A stretch of DNA of 64,000 bases. It comes from Melastoma dodecandrum (lineage: Eukaryota > Streptophyta > Magnoliopsida > Myrtales > Melastomataceae). This document shows, one piece after another, positions 47,791 through 60,713 of this stretch; position 1 is the first letter of the stretch, and the number at the start of each line of letters is the position of its first letter. The position numbers were made by a program, and so were the translations under genes. The notes below the pieces were generated by a model that was not told the origin of the DNA, did no database searches, and saw only the letters and a list, made by a program, of their open reading frames with translations. The DNA lies in NCBI GenBank assembly GCA_029817715.1, contig JARUPY010000387.1, positions 124,001 to 188,000 on the forward strand, written 5' to 3'.

Positions 47791-50700
47791 GTTCCTGAAA
47801 AACGACGTCTTCTCTGTATTCATACATCAAGATGGAATTTTTATGTAAAAAAGAAGAAGAGGAGGAGGAAACTGGAAAAGGGAAATTGAGGGAACCTGTC
47901 GAGGAGGAGAGGGTTGGAAGGAGGGTATGGAGCTTGGACAGCCATGGAGTTTTATGAAGGAAAGGGAAAGTGTGGGGGGTGGAGGTGGGAAGAGGCGAGG
48001 AAGATATGATTGTGATTACAAGAGGGGGAGGAGACGGGAGAAGAGGGAGGAGGAGGAGGAAGAGGAATAAACTCCTATCACATAACAAGCATGAAAGAGA
48101 AAGGCAGAGGATTCAAAGAGGCAAGGGGGGGCGGAGTATTCATCGACAGAGGAAAAAGATTGGGGATGGGAGAGAGAGAGAGTTGGCGGAATTCAAAGAT
48201 GGGGAAATGTTCTTCTCCTCTCGGGGGACACCCGGACAGATAGACAGACAGAGAGAGATGATGGGAGGTGTGTGTGTGTGTGGAAGATTTCTTCTTCCTC
48301 TTCTTTTGTTTTCCCTTTTTCCTTTTTCTTTCTTGGGTGTGTATTTTTTTTTTTTTGTGAATAGGAATGGGGAAAGGCCTCCTCCCATCCCATCCCCCAT
48401 TGTTTTTAACCCCCACCTTTGTTATTTACATTGAAACAAAAGCTTATACTAAACCAACCCACAACCACATCATCAACAACTACAAGCCCACCCCCCCACC
48501 TTAATCACAAACCCATACTTTGTCGTGATTCCACCCCCTCCCCCCCCCCCACAAGTCTCAAAATTTTTAATTATTACTATTGGTGTTGTTAATGTTAATC
48601 TGTCTTCTCCAAACCCAACACCCTGTTTTCACCCACCTCAACCCCCCACCACACCCAACAAGTTTGTCCTGCCTTTTTCCCTTGGCTCCCCCCCGAGGGA
48701 GGTGGCCTCGTTTGCCATGCCTTCTTTTCTGGTCTTTGTCATTAGTATAATAATAGTAGTAGCAGTAGTACTACTAGCAGTAGACGGCTGACATCAAATT
48801 GGAGTGGGGTAAGAAATAGAAAGAGATTGCCAGACAAATAAAAAGGTGGGGTGGTGGGGGATGGGATGGGATTATTTTCTTTTTCTTGTTGGGGGGGTTT
48901 GTGGGGGAATCGTTCCTCTTTCTCTAGAAAGGAGGGGGAGACAAAGGAATCCCCCTCCCCCCACCCCTCTCGCCTTGCCCTCATGAATATGTCAGAAGCA
49001 AAAGCACAAGCAAGCACAATCACCTCTGCTGCTTTGATTTTATTTTATTCTTCTTTTTTTTTGCTTTTGGGATTGATTTGTTTGTTTGTAGTGTTGGGTA
49101 GCAGGGTAGGGGGTAAAGCTTAGGGAGGGGGAGAGGCCTTCTCCTTTGCATTTGCATCTCTATTCGCCATTCATTCATTCATTGCCTTTGTACTGATGAT
49201 CTTTGGGGGGGGGGGGGGGAAAAAGGATGGATGACATTGGAATTGAGGAAATAGAAAGTGGCATTGGAATTGGAGTTGGAGTTGGAGTTGGGAGGGAGGG
49301 AGGGAGGGAGTCCTTTTGTTATGAACAGATTGGATGAGACATGCAACTCATGACAAATTACCGTACAATCTTTTTTCTCGTTCCTTGTTTCTTGGCTTTA
49401 TTAAACAAACACAAACACAAACACAAGCACAAGCATGACCCCTCCACGCCTTTCATTCCAACTTCAGATTTTTAAGTTAAGCTCCTCCCCCCAAGTCAGG
49501 AGTAATATAAGGTTGAGGTGAGTTGGGTTTGGGTTGGTGTTGCATGTATTGAATATAACAACAGGGTTAAGAATTTCTTTTCTTTTGGATGGATGGATGG
49601 ACCGGACAGGAGGAGCTGTATGAGTTATGACAATCATGTGGGAGGGTGCTGAGGCTATTGTTTTCTTGCACTTTGCCCCCTCCCTCCCATTTGCGTGTGC
49701 GGTTTTTGCGTGGGAGCCCTTGCTTTCCTTCCCTTTCTTTCTTCGTCTTCACGTTCGGACATCATCACTCGTAAAAATAAGTCCAACATGAAGGGAAAGA
49801 ACAACAAAAGAGGAATCATGACAAGATTCGTGACTTCCATCATCCTCAATCCATCCATCCCTCCAAACCCAACTCAATCCCATCAAAAGGAAACCTTTCC
49901 AATCGGTTGAGTTAGGAGTTGGGTTTAGGTCGGTTTCGTTGAATTGTCACGGGTTTCCTTTGTTTCAAAAATTAATATCATCATCATCATCATCGCCCCA
50001 ATGAGTTATCATGTTGATGTTTGAACGTGTCTCTTAGATCACCCCTCCATCATTATCTATTATTTTTTTCCCAAAAAAAACACACAAACACACAAAAGTT
50101 CTTTTGGATTTTCGAGATAAGGCTCGAATCCACCTTTTAAAATAATTTTTAATATAAAAAATCCGAGAAAATCATGAAGTTGGAAGAGGAGGGGGGGGGG
50201 GGCATCAAATACTTGTGAACCAATAGTTTAGTGGGTCGTGTTGTTTGCTTGGCTTACGCCTTTTCCAACCCTCAAATCTCCAAAATCTCATCTCCCAAGT
50301 CATCGTTTGTCTGTTTGATGGGGAGATTTTTCGCCCTCACGACTATTTTCTTCAAAATTGGATGGATGAGACCATTACTAACCCACCCCCAACACCCACA
50401 ACCTTTTCACTATTTTACCCTTTCCCACGATTAAAGCCTTTGATATGGGGATAATTCAAAACAAAGAAAGGAAAAGAAAATCAAACCGACGGTGGAATTA
50501 AAAGCAAACACCCAAGAAACAAATCCCTTTTCCCTTTTCCCTTTTCACTTCCCTCCTCTTCTTTCTTCTAGAACAACCTCAAATCATATGTACTGCCTTT
50601 GATGATGGTATAACCCATCAATGGATGGGATATCAGTTTAGTTGCCTGTGTCCTTTCGCCAGAGGGAGCGAAGGGACGTTTTCTTTGCTTTGAATGAGAT

Positions 50701-53640
50701 TTGTTTTGGGCTGGTCAGGACCGCCATTTTAACTGCAATTCTGGATTCCCCCCAATTTATTATATTCATTAAGAGAAAGGAAAAGGAAAAAAAATAAATG
50801 TTGTTTCACTGCAAAAAGTGAATCTAGAAGAGATGCCTGCAGAAATCTTTACATTAGCAGAAAATAGATTAACTGATTGTTTTTTCCTTTATTTTCCCAC
50901 TTTCGGCATGCACGAATTAACCGTTTACTGGACTCCCCCAGTAACTTAACGTACATCCCGAATATTTATTTAATAACTTTCTGCAAATTTTATCTTTTTT
51001 TTTTTGGGTTTGGTAGTGTAAAGAAAAGTTTTTTACAGCGATTCATGTGAGTTCGATCCCCTCCCCCTCAGTTGGGTTTGTTTGACTTTGTGGTGGTGGT
51101 GAATTTTGTGTTTGGTTGGTGGATGAATTTTCTGGCAGAACAGACGAAAAAGGATTTTTAAATAATTTAAAAGCGAAATATTCGAGGAATAATACTACTA
51201 ATAATAAAGAGAGAAAAATAAAATGGGGGATCTTATTTTACGAGGGACTACTACTACAGAACAGAACAGACAGTGCATTTGACGAATCATCTTCTGACAT
51301 AAAATAATTACCAGCTAAGACAAGACAAACGTCAAAAAAAAAAATTGGTATCGGGAACGAAACATAAAATGGGATGGAGAGAAGATGATGGACCGGACCA
51401 TTCGAGGAGGCATATCTCGGTAATAATCCACGACTTAGTGAATCGCAAATCGACCACCGCCTCGCGGAGCACCGAGTCTGCTATGCAAGCGCGACAACGC
51501 ATCTCGTATGGTCACGACGTACGAGGGGGTCGATATCCGCGTGGGTCACGTACTAATGTGTGGGGTTGTGTCCGGCTTGTGTTATTATTTCTTCCACCCC
51601 TTGGTAGTAAAAAAGCTCAAACGTTGAGCGTAGGGAGTCATTAAATAATCGTGTCCTTGTCCGATGCCAAAGGAAAAGGAGAGAATTTTTTAATTTTCTT
51701 TTGATGTGGCGGGTCTCGTAATACAGTATCCACTGGTTAAAGAGAGCCCTACACGTAAAATAATATGATTCCAAGTTCCCCATACAATAAGTAACTGGAC
51801 CTAATCATTTGGTCCCACGAGCCTCGTTTCATCCCCCGATTGTAATATACGAACAATGCCCATCACGCTACCCTCCCTTGTTTTGGATGGAAATCCCGGA
51901 CCCTCTCGACCGACTCTCCCGATATCGGAAAAAATGGACGATGGCTCTGGTTTTCGTGCAATAATATCGACCATCCCCTATCTTATTATTAAATTTATTA
52001 CAGCCGCTGTAACAGTAGAACGCATCGGCTAACCTTTTTGACCCGACCCTCCGATCCGAGTAGTGTCAGCAGGGGCAGGAATTAGTTCACGTGGAGGAAC
52101 CAATCCAAAATTGAATTAAGCCATGACCCCCCCCTATTCTCTTGCCTTGCATCTTTCTTTCAGTTTGACTAATTAAAATCGTCCGTCCGTTGGCTTTTCA
52201 TGGTCCAAATCTCCGAATAGGGGTTTGTCCCCCCCAGAAATTAATGGATCTGTAGGGCACATTTCATAACTCCCTCTCGTGGACCATTTCTTCTTATTTT
52301 AAAAATGAAAATTCAATATAATTTCCCAAGAGTCAGTCGAGAGTTGCATTCGGTCCCAAGTTGCTGCAGATTCCCCCGATCCTAGCCGTCGGTGTTCACT
52401 CCGGAAGTGAACGCGGACAAGCCGGATTCAACTGGTGCTCGGAGGATTCGTGAATGTGTGATCGCCGTATAAAATAGAAGTAAAGAAAAAGAGAAGACAG
52501 CCCTAAGCGGCAGAAGCACAAAGAATGCTTGAACTCTGGAAAGATAAATTGAAATATATGTCCGTCTTTGGTGTTTTTGTATACGCCTAAGAATAATTAT
52601 TTATACTAAGCTAGACCTACGTATATACGGTAATGTAATATTGCACATATATTTCGTTTCCTTTGCTGTCAGTCTCCATAAAATATCTCATTTTCATATT
52701 AGTATCGACCGTGTCGCCCATTGGCCTTCGCCGTAGAGTTTCCTCGCTCGTCCAGTCTGACTGTCGTTTGTCGCTTCGCCGATCTATTATCGCCCGTTAC
52801 CTGATAATCACTTCGCTTAGTGATTCCTTCGCCCAGAAAGCCTTCGCCTGGTGTGTATTCGTAATCCCCTTCTTCTTGAATTTTCTTTTTTTAGGTATGT
52901 ATTCTAAACCGTCGATCTACAAGTTAAGCTGTAATACGTGTCCAAAATTTCTATTACTAAGCAGTCGGCCCGCCCCCGTCCATCGGCGCCGAATGTGGAT
53001 TGTCCTAGAGACGCAACCCCCCATTCGGCCTAACCTAAATCAGAGTACGTTTACAGCGGCGGAAGAGATGGGAAATTATTACTGGTGATTTTAGGTTCCT
53101 TTTATTATTTTCTACAGGGCCTCTCTGTTATCGATGGCGTTGACGATTATCGGTACGGACACATAAATATGAAATGGGATTTTTTTAATTAGCTTCGTTC
53201 GTAAGCTATTAGATCAGGCTTACACTACCACCGCGTTCTTTGTCTTTGTCACGAGTGGCTCTCTTCCCTCTTATTTTTAGCGTCGTCTTCTTTGACATCA
53301 TTTGTGTTTTTTTTTTTTTGCCCGATGCACAATTTTACATTGTCATGACACGGATATCTACCTAATCTCATTCCCATCCCATTTGGTCCGATCTTGTGAT
53401 TTCAAACCAGGGAGACGACTTTTCAATTAACATGTTGGACGAGTAGTACCGTGGAGACGCGTACAGTACGACTTCCCTCTACCAGATCGCCGGAGAACTC
53501 AGCCAATCGCCCAGATGCCGAAAGAACACAAACAGACTTTTGAGAGGGAAAATTCTTAATTCTGTTGTTGATCAGTTCCAACAATAGATAGCTTAATATA
53601 TGTTGTCTGACTAACTCACTTTGGGCTTAATTACAAAACT
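47791..53640. other. Gene-poor spacer, 5.8 kb
   Basis: Dominated by simple sequence: purine-rich GAGGAGG at 48020-48065, GT run at 48269-48282, poly-C/G runs (about 48541-48550, 49206-49220, 50190-50202), GGGA repeats near 49290, CAT repeats near 49980. ORFs such as 52663-53088 have no recognised domain. A TATA-like GTATAAAATA lies at 52468, but no gene follows that I can support. Confidence 0.5.
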
Positions 53641-53644
53641 CAAA

Positions 53645-54180
53645 CATGACCCACATTACTAACTAACGAAGCCCAACTTTTGACCACGTCCAGCTCCTTA
53701 AATCTAACATCTGCGGTGAGCAGCATTCCTGTAAGAATATAAGAGCAAGTTGCTAGTTGCAAATGGTAAATGATATAATGTTCGCGAGATCTTTTCGACG
53801 CAACAACAGCAATATGTATCATTTCGACAAAAGATTGACAAACAACTTTGGCTATTGACATGAATATCGCCAATGTAACGACCATTGTGGTTCCCAGCAT
53901 GCATGTACATCTTGCCTCCAATTACTGCTGCACCATGCTGCAAATATAAGTCAACACCTCATAGAGGGGATTAGGTTTTTGCCTTGATACCGAAGGCCCA
54001 GTCCATTGATCATAATAGACATCAACTAATCCCAAGACCTCCAGAGACGACATCTTTATCCTGCCTGAGTCTCACTTGGGATCTCCCATTCTCAGAATGA
54101 ACACTCTTTGTCTCAGGAGCATAGATCCCATCCTCAACAATAGGGTCCACTTTTTTAACAGTAGATCACTAGAAACAAAG
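53645..54180 (-). pseudogene. Fragment of an acyl-CoA-binding kelch protein gene (ACBP4/5 type)
   Basis: Three exon remnants in order on the minus strand: PETKSVHSENG ... DKDVVSGGLG, frame change, VDVYYDQWTGPSVS and PNPLYE (about 54125-53990); HGAAVIGGKMYMHAGNHNGRYIGDIHV (read in two pieces, 53937 to about 53857) after a clear AG acceptor; and LDLRSWTWSKVG (about 53690-53655), then a stop. This is the linker plus first kelch repeat of cytosolic acyl-CoA-binding proteins, which carry long-chain acyl-CoAs. Introns are kept, so it is an unprocessed copy. The frameshift, the HAGN change in the repeat and the missing acyl-CoA-binding domain and later kelch repeats show it is a relic. Confidence 0.7.
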
Positions 54181-55508
54181 CACGGGACACCGGGGAACAA
54201 GTTTTAAAATTTAAAAGATATGAAGGAAGAGAGCCAAAGCAAAACAACTGTAACACCTTCGGACATAGTTCCAACGAGCCAATATATCTTACACCAAACC
54301 TTCAAATTTTCATTTTATCAGCCTAAACTTGTCATATTGCTAGCTAAGGTTGAACCCATCCATGTTATGCAACACGGATACTTGAAAAGTTATTGCCACG
54401 TAAGGTAATGTGCAATAGAAATACCAAAAGTTTACTCACATTTTTACTTCAACATGAACTCATCCATACCCCATGCATTAACCTCAAAAAGTTTCGCACT
54501 AACTCTTCCCAGAGAAGGTTTGGAGTTTGGAGGTGGGTGGAAAGCAAGGGTGGCGTTTTCTCACTCATGTTTCCCATTGGTTAACGGGGAATATGATGAT
54601 GTTGAGAGTGAAGATGGCCCTGAATTTGAGGCTGTTTTATCGGTGGACGAAAATGTCGGGAGATGGGAAAGTGTGTGGGTGGATCAACAACAACAACCCA
54701 TCATCCACCCTCACTCGACTCCCACCTTAAGCTTAGTCGTGGACAGATGGGAGGGAGGGAGGTGTTGTGGGTGGATTTACTGCCACTCTAAGAAAAATTT
54801 TACCATGCAAACGACATTTATGAAAAATATTTAAGGAGATACATACAACGAGTGATCCTCCTTTTTAAGTATCAAAACAAATCGTACCACATAAATATAT
54901 GTGTAATATAATATCCATCCATCAGTCTATCAATGAACAACACCCCAATAAACATACACGTGTTGTGTTTAGCACCATCACCTCCTTCGCTTTTTAATCA
55001 TATATATATAAAAATAAAATCCACATCCCTTCTTTCTGCCCAACCCTCCTCCTCTCAAAATTGGGTCCTTTTTCTTTTCCTCCTCTTCCCAGGAGGGATA
55101 AAAAGGACACCGGCCCCAGCAGAGATAGTAGTAGTAGCAGTAGTGGACATTTAATCATTACAAAAGGACGAACGAACGAACATTGTCATGCCCGGGAAAG
55201 AGGCAGACAACCATTTATCTCTCTTTTCTTTTCCCTTTTTCTTCTTATTTTTTTTTTCCTACTGACTGGAATCCATCATTATCATTATCATCGTTGTTTT
55301 TTTATGGCACCAATGCGCACGTGCGAGCAGCTGGGGGTGGAGGGGTGTTATGGACATTAATGCCCCTCCTTAAATACTTCATCCACACGCGCACAAAACA
55401 ATCGAAACCTCCCCTCCACTTTTTATAACCCCCCGACTTGTTCATCTCCTAATAACAACCTTTTAAATCCTCCTGTCCTCCTTACCATTTCCCATAAGAT
55501 TGACGGCC
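54181..55508. other. Spacer upstream of the FLZ gene
   Basis: No gene recognised. AT-rich, with an AGTAGTAGTAGCAG run near 55128-55145. TTTTTATAAC at about 55419-55428 is a likely TATA box for the FLZ gene. Confidence 0.5.
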
Positions 55509-56069
55509 ATGGACTCCCGGGTCGTCAGAAGGCCCTCCTTCCTCCACGAGGACGACGGCCTCCCCTCCTTCGCTAACATTGAACCCGGGTTCTCCGGTAC
55601 TCTTCACGACCACGGGGATAACTCCGCCAACCATCGCAAGTGTCACTCCATGAGAGTCTGCTCTGCGAGGGGCGGATTCAGGACCCGTTGCCCCGTGTCG
55701 CCCAGATCCGGGTATGAGGAGGGTCCCCTTCCCCACTTCTTGGCGGCCTGTTTTCTGTGCAAGAAGCAGCTGGGGAACAACAGGGACATTTTCATGTATA
55801 GGTTGGGGTTTCAATGGGAAAATCCTCCAAGGGAAAGATTAGATCTTTGCTTCTTCTTTCTGAGTGTGTGTGTGTTTGTTTTATTTAGGGGGGATACGGC
55901 GTTCTGCAGCGAAGAGTGCAGGCAAGAGCAGATATACATGGAGGAATCCAAAGAGAAGGACTTGGACCTGTCGAGGAAGAAGCAGCAGCAACCCACTTCC
56001 CCCAGCAGGGACTACAACAACACCAACAACAAAAACGCTTTCCATGCTGGAGCCGTCGCAGCTGCTTGA
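55509..56069 (+). CDS. FLZ (FCS-like zinc finger, DUF581) protein
   Basis: Two exons, 55509-55801 and 55889-56069; 157 residues. The FLZ domain reads [20 protein letters not shown], then [17 protein letters not shown] across the intron, with CxxC and the FCS signature (FCSEEC). FLZ proteins bind the SnRK1 kinase complex as adaptors in energy and sugar signalling. The N-terminal half is disordered with conserved [23 protein letters not shown] context (GPLPHF before the domain). The tail is rich in Gln and Asn. The intron falls inside the FLZ domain with AG/G phase, which restores the frame. The exact family member cannot be named. Confidence 0.93.
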   Translation: MDSRVVRRPSFLHEDDGLPSFANIEPGFSGTLHDHGDNSANHRKCHSMRVCSARGGFRTRCPVSPRSGYEEGPLPHFLAACFLCKKQLGNNRDIFMYRLGFQWENPPRERLDLCFFFLSVCVFVLFRGDTAFCSEECRQEQIYMEESKEKDLDLSRKKQQQPTSPSRDYNNTNNKNAFHAGAVAAA

Positions 56070-56786
56070 AGTTTCTGATTCGATCACACTACCACAATTA
56101 AAAACTAATAATAAATAAATAGACAAAGTATTGTGGTTTATACGGTTATCAGTGGCGTATAAAAACCATGTGGAAAAAAAAAGGGAAGACGAGCGGGGGG
56201 GGGGGGAAGATTGAGCGGCATCATGAATCTCGACGCCATAAATTTTCCTTTTTTTTTCCTGGATCTTGAACCCTGCTATGTATTTTTTTCACCACTTTTT
56301 CTTGTATTCCTGCCTACGATGATCGTAGACATTGAAATTTTATCGATGTCAAAATAATGTCATTCGGCCCAAATTATATATTATGGCTGAATATGATTGA
56401 TTGTCTTCATCACGATGTGAAATATTTTGCACTTATATCTTAGTATAAATATAATACACGGGCCTGATATTATAAAAAAGTTCAAGCCCAACCCATTTAT
56501 TATTGGATTTTAAAATTGTGGTTCAGCCCATATGCGAGCCCAATAAGCCTAACCCAATTATAAAATGAACTGGGCCTAGTCCATATATCGGCCCAATCCA
56601 AATGTCGGCCCAATAATCTTAAGGCCACATGCATTTGTCCCACATCGGAAAGAAACATTACCTAAGGACTTCTCAATTCCTATATAAAGGGAGTCCCTCC
56701 CCCTTATTTGGAACACAAAAAATTTTCCTCTTCTCTCTTATTCTCTTAAACCCCATTGGATTATAAAGTGATTCTAGTTATTTTTT

Positions 56787-56985
56787 AAGACCCCTCTGCG
56801 GGTAATGCGGCGAAGGCTCCTCGGCGGCTGGTGCGGCGGCGAAGGCCCCTCTAGCGAGTTCTTCGAAGGCCCCTCTTGCGGGTATATCTCCGAAGGCCCC
56901 TCTTTGCAGGTACATCTCCGAGGGCCTCATAGCGGGTTTATCTCCGAAGGCTCCTCCGCGGGTTTATCTCTTAAGGTCCCACAAC
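56787..56985. repeat. Imperfect tandem repeat, about 28-30 bp units
   Basis: Six or seven copies of a unit like CGAAGGCCCCTCTTGCGGGT plus ATATCTC, GC-rich against an AT-rich background. Units vary by several bases. Confidence 0.75.
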
Positions 56986-57188
56986 AGGACGACGAGATTC
57001 TCGTGGTGGTGGTCATATTCTACACACAACAATATTTTTTCCGACGGCGGCTATATTCCTCTGTCGACAACATCTCTCCCTCAAGTTCTGTTGGATAAAA
57101 TCCACAGGCCTCGATAACTTCAGGAGTGAGGAGCTCCTTCGATAGCGAAGTTTTCGAGCATCTTTTCCTCTCTTGATCGACGACGGAG

Positions 57189-57355
57189 TACTCCAGATCA
57201 AGCTTCTACAACAGCCCTGGTGTTCTTCGCCCATCCTCAGAAGACTCTCCAGATCAAGCTTCTACAACAGCCCTGGTGTTCTTCTCCCATCCTCAGAAGA
57301 TTCTCCAGATCCAACTTATATAGCCTTAGAGATCTTCGCCATTTCTGAAGACTCG
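57189..57355. repeat. Tandem repeat, about 57-bp units, almost three copies
   Basis: CTCCAGATCAAGCTTCTACA and the following bases to CATCCTCAGAAGA occur twice nearly exactly (from about 57190 and 57247), with a third diverged copy from about 57303. Confidence 0.85.
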
Positions 57356-57499
57356 TCGGATCAAGCTCTGCAGCTCTAGCGTCTTGATCAACATATTTCC
57401 CTAAACTTCCAGCAGATATTTGCCAGAGCTTCAGCCCATCCATATTTCGGATATCTTACGAGTATAGAATCAGAGGACTCACGTGCTTTGTCCGTGACT

Positions 57500-59187
57500 A
57501 GAGATTGAACCTGCTATTTCTCAATACGACAATTTGTACGTTGCTTCCGGTCTATATACGGACCGTGAGATTTGTTTAGTGTGTGTGTGTGTGGATTTAT
57601 TGCCCGGTGATGGTGATATGCTCAATGAATCAGCGTTCCCTTGTTCATACTTCCGTTTCTTTCCAGCTGTGAGGTTTAATAACAAAAGTAACATAACTAC
57701 GAGAGAGAAAATGACAGCCACTAAATGCTCTGTTGAGGGAGGCTCGGAAGGACCACCACCTCAGGCTATCAAGCTCTGCTCTGTTGTCAGCAAAAATGTG
57801 GAAATACTATCAAACTCACAGCAAATGCATCATATTGAGGGTCTGCATGAGCTATCAATGTCCTCGTCTTGTTCTGCTATTGCGGAAAGCGGATATGTGA
57901 AGCTTGTCTCATGAACTTGGACAAAATCTGCAGTGGAGGAGAACCAAGTGGTCGATGGCACGCCATGCAGAAAGCATGTGTTTTATTACTCCACCTTAAT
58001 ATGCTTAAATTATGCCACAGTTATTAGGGAGTTAATAGAAGAACTCTTCGCCAAAGTTCCATGACTAAAGTCGCTGTGTTCTAATCTTTAACGTCTTCAG
58101 GCAGGCGACAATTCCGGAACATGCAGCACTTGGAGGCCTGATTGTCCACCCGGGTAAATAATGACCTCTGGTCCAATATGAAATCACCTTACTCCATCAC
58201 ATATAGGACTACAGAATCTGCTCATACGACTTTTTAAGTACCTGTGATCATCTCGCTGCATCCTCCAACGGTTGCTCCTGGTTCAGATGATTCTAATTGA
58301 GATGGGGGCATATAGTTTCAAGTCTTCTACAGTATTATAGGAAGCATGCTAGAGACCTGACCGTGTTGAGGTCTGATATAGCAATTTGGACCCAATTGGT
58401 AATTGATATCAGTGGTACTGTAGCATTTCATCTCAGGAGGGAGAGTGCACGCATGCACATGTAGAGACGTAGCTCATGTAACTACAACAGGAGAAATGCC
58501 GTTTGCATTCCAACATTAATCTCCTCTGTATGCAGGTATGTAAGCATGGCGAGAAACTGCTTAGGCAACTATGCAAACCCAGTTTCAACATGGCTCCCGA
58601 GGGCACCGGGAAGCGGACTGAGTTCGAATCACAGAATATATGGTCCGAACCGAGTCATACCGTGGGCATGCCACATATATCAAGTCCACAGTGACGCACA
58701 ACACTTTGTAGCTTTAAGGCAATGCAAGGACGGCCATGATTGGAAACCTAAAAGGGTCTGTGATCGTGCAAGACAACTAGTTAAATGTAAATGAGACCGA
58801 GTCATACTTTCTGAGTGTGCTTAGCCCCTTGTAATGGCATTACCTTCTGAGTCTCACTGCCTTGACGACAATTCACCAACATGGCACGTTGAGATTCTAC
58901 TTTTTAATTAACCATTAAATAAGCATCTAAAGCTTACCTGAAATACGATCAGATTATTGGTGGGCAAAGACAGGAGACCGCATAATTGACAATTTCAGAG
59001 AGCGAAGGTAAATCCACACAGAAATTACCCGTGTACTGCTATTCTTTCAATGACAATAATTTCCGATCTGGCAAATATCAAATTCAAAACAAGGGACATA
59101 AATGGCTAGCACCCCGGCAGAATTTCTCATATCGCCTAACGCCAAGAGCAGAACAACAATAGCTTCCGAGAAACATTGCCAAAATGC
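57500..59187. other. Spacer before the ribosomal protein gene
   Basis: ORFs at 57534-57914 and 58546-58794 have no recognised domain and no supporting signals. The right end (about 59000-59187) is probably the eL43 3' UTR. Confidence 0.45.
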
Positions 59188-60234
<1,047 letters not shown>

Positions 60235-60295
60235 TTGGTGGACAGAGGACGAGGAGAGGCGGCCGGCGAGGTGAAGCTACAGAAGCAACACAAAC

Positions 60296-60406
60296 AAACC
60301 CTAATCCCTTCTACTTTATATACCCCAAAAAAAACCAAACAACTATTTCTAATAATGGGCCATTGGCCCACTGTATTACTGGATCAGCCCATAATGATTA
60401 GGCCCA
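60296..60406 (-). promoter_or_regulatory. eL43 promoter: telo-box, TATA and site II cluster
   Basis: Upstream of the eL43 ATG: AAACCCTAA telo-box at 60296-60304, TATATAAAG (minus strand) at 60314-60322, and TGGGCC/GGCCCA words at 60356-60361, 60365-60370 and 60401-60406. Site II plus telo-box is the usual signature of plant translation genes active in dividing cells. Confidence 0.75.
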
Positions 60407-60713
60407 TGTAACAGTAGATAACCCCCCCCCCGGCGGAGTTCGAACGAGAATAATCACATTGAAAAAAAAAGTGGAGAAAACTTGTAAAAAGCTCTATCCT
60501 CGTTAACTCGCCAAACGAAGAGATGTTTCCTACAAACAGACCAAGCCTTGTGCCCAAAACTATTTACAAGAGTAGGAAGGGCCACAAGGTGCGTGTATAC
60601 ATACATCTATGCACTAATAGTTCCCTGCTCCTCGGTCACCCTTGAGGTTTCCAGGGAAGGTCATCTCAGTACTTGAAAAAGCTTATATTCTACAAGGAAG
60701 TTTGCTGGGGACA
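60407..60713. other. Spacer between eL43 promoter and MORN gene 3' end
   Basis: A poly-C run at 60422-60431, then AT-rich sequence, probably the MORN gene 3' UTR. No gene recognised. Confidence 0.5.

Larger units (their letters stand above)
56340..57500 (+). mobile_element. Possible solo LTR or decayed retroelement leader
   Basis: Looks like an LTR promoter region: repeated GGCCCAA words, GTCCCACATCGG, then TATATAAAGGGAG at 56680-56692 and a pyrimidine-rich leader. It is followed by two blocks of tandem repeats. I could not find matching ends or a target duplication, and no coding region follows, so this remains a guess. Confidence 0.3.

Noticed and set aside
52663..53088. 141-residue plus-strand ORF downstream of a TATA-like box
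   Set aside because: No recognised domain; composition is that of random AT-rich sequence. Kept only as part of the spacer.
57534..57914. 126-residue plus-strand ORF after the tandem repeats
   Set aside because: No domain, low-complexity start with a GT microsatellite, no promoter or homology recognised.
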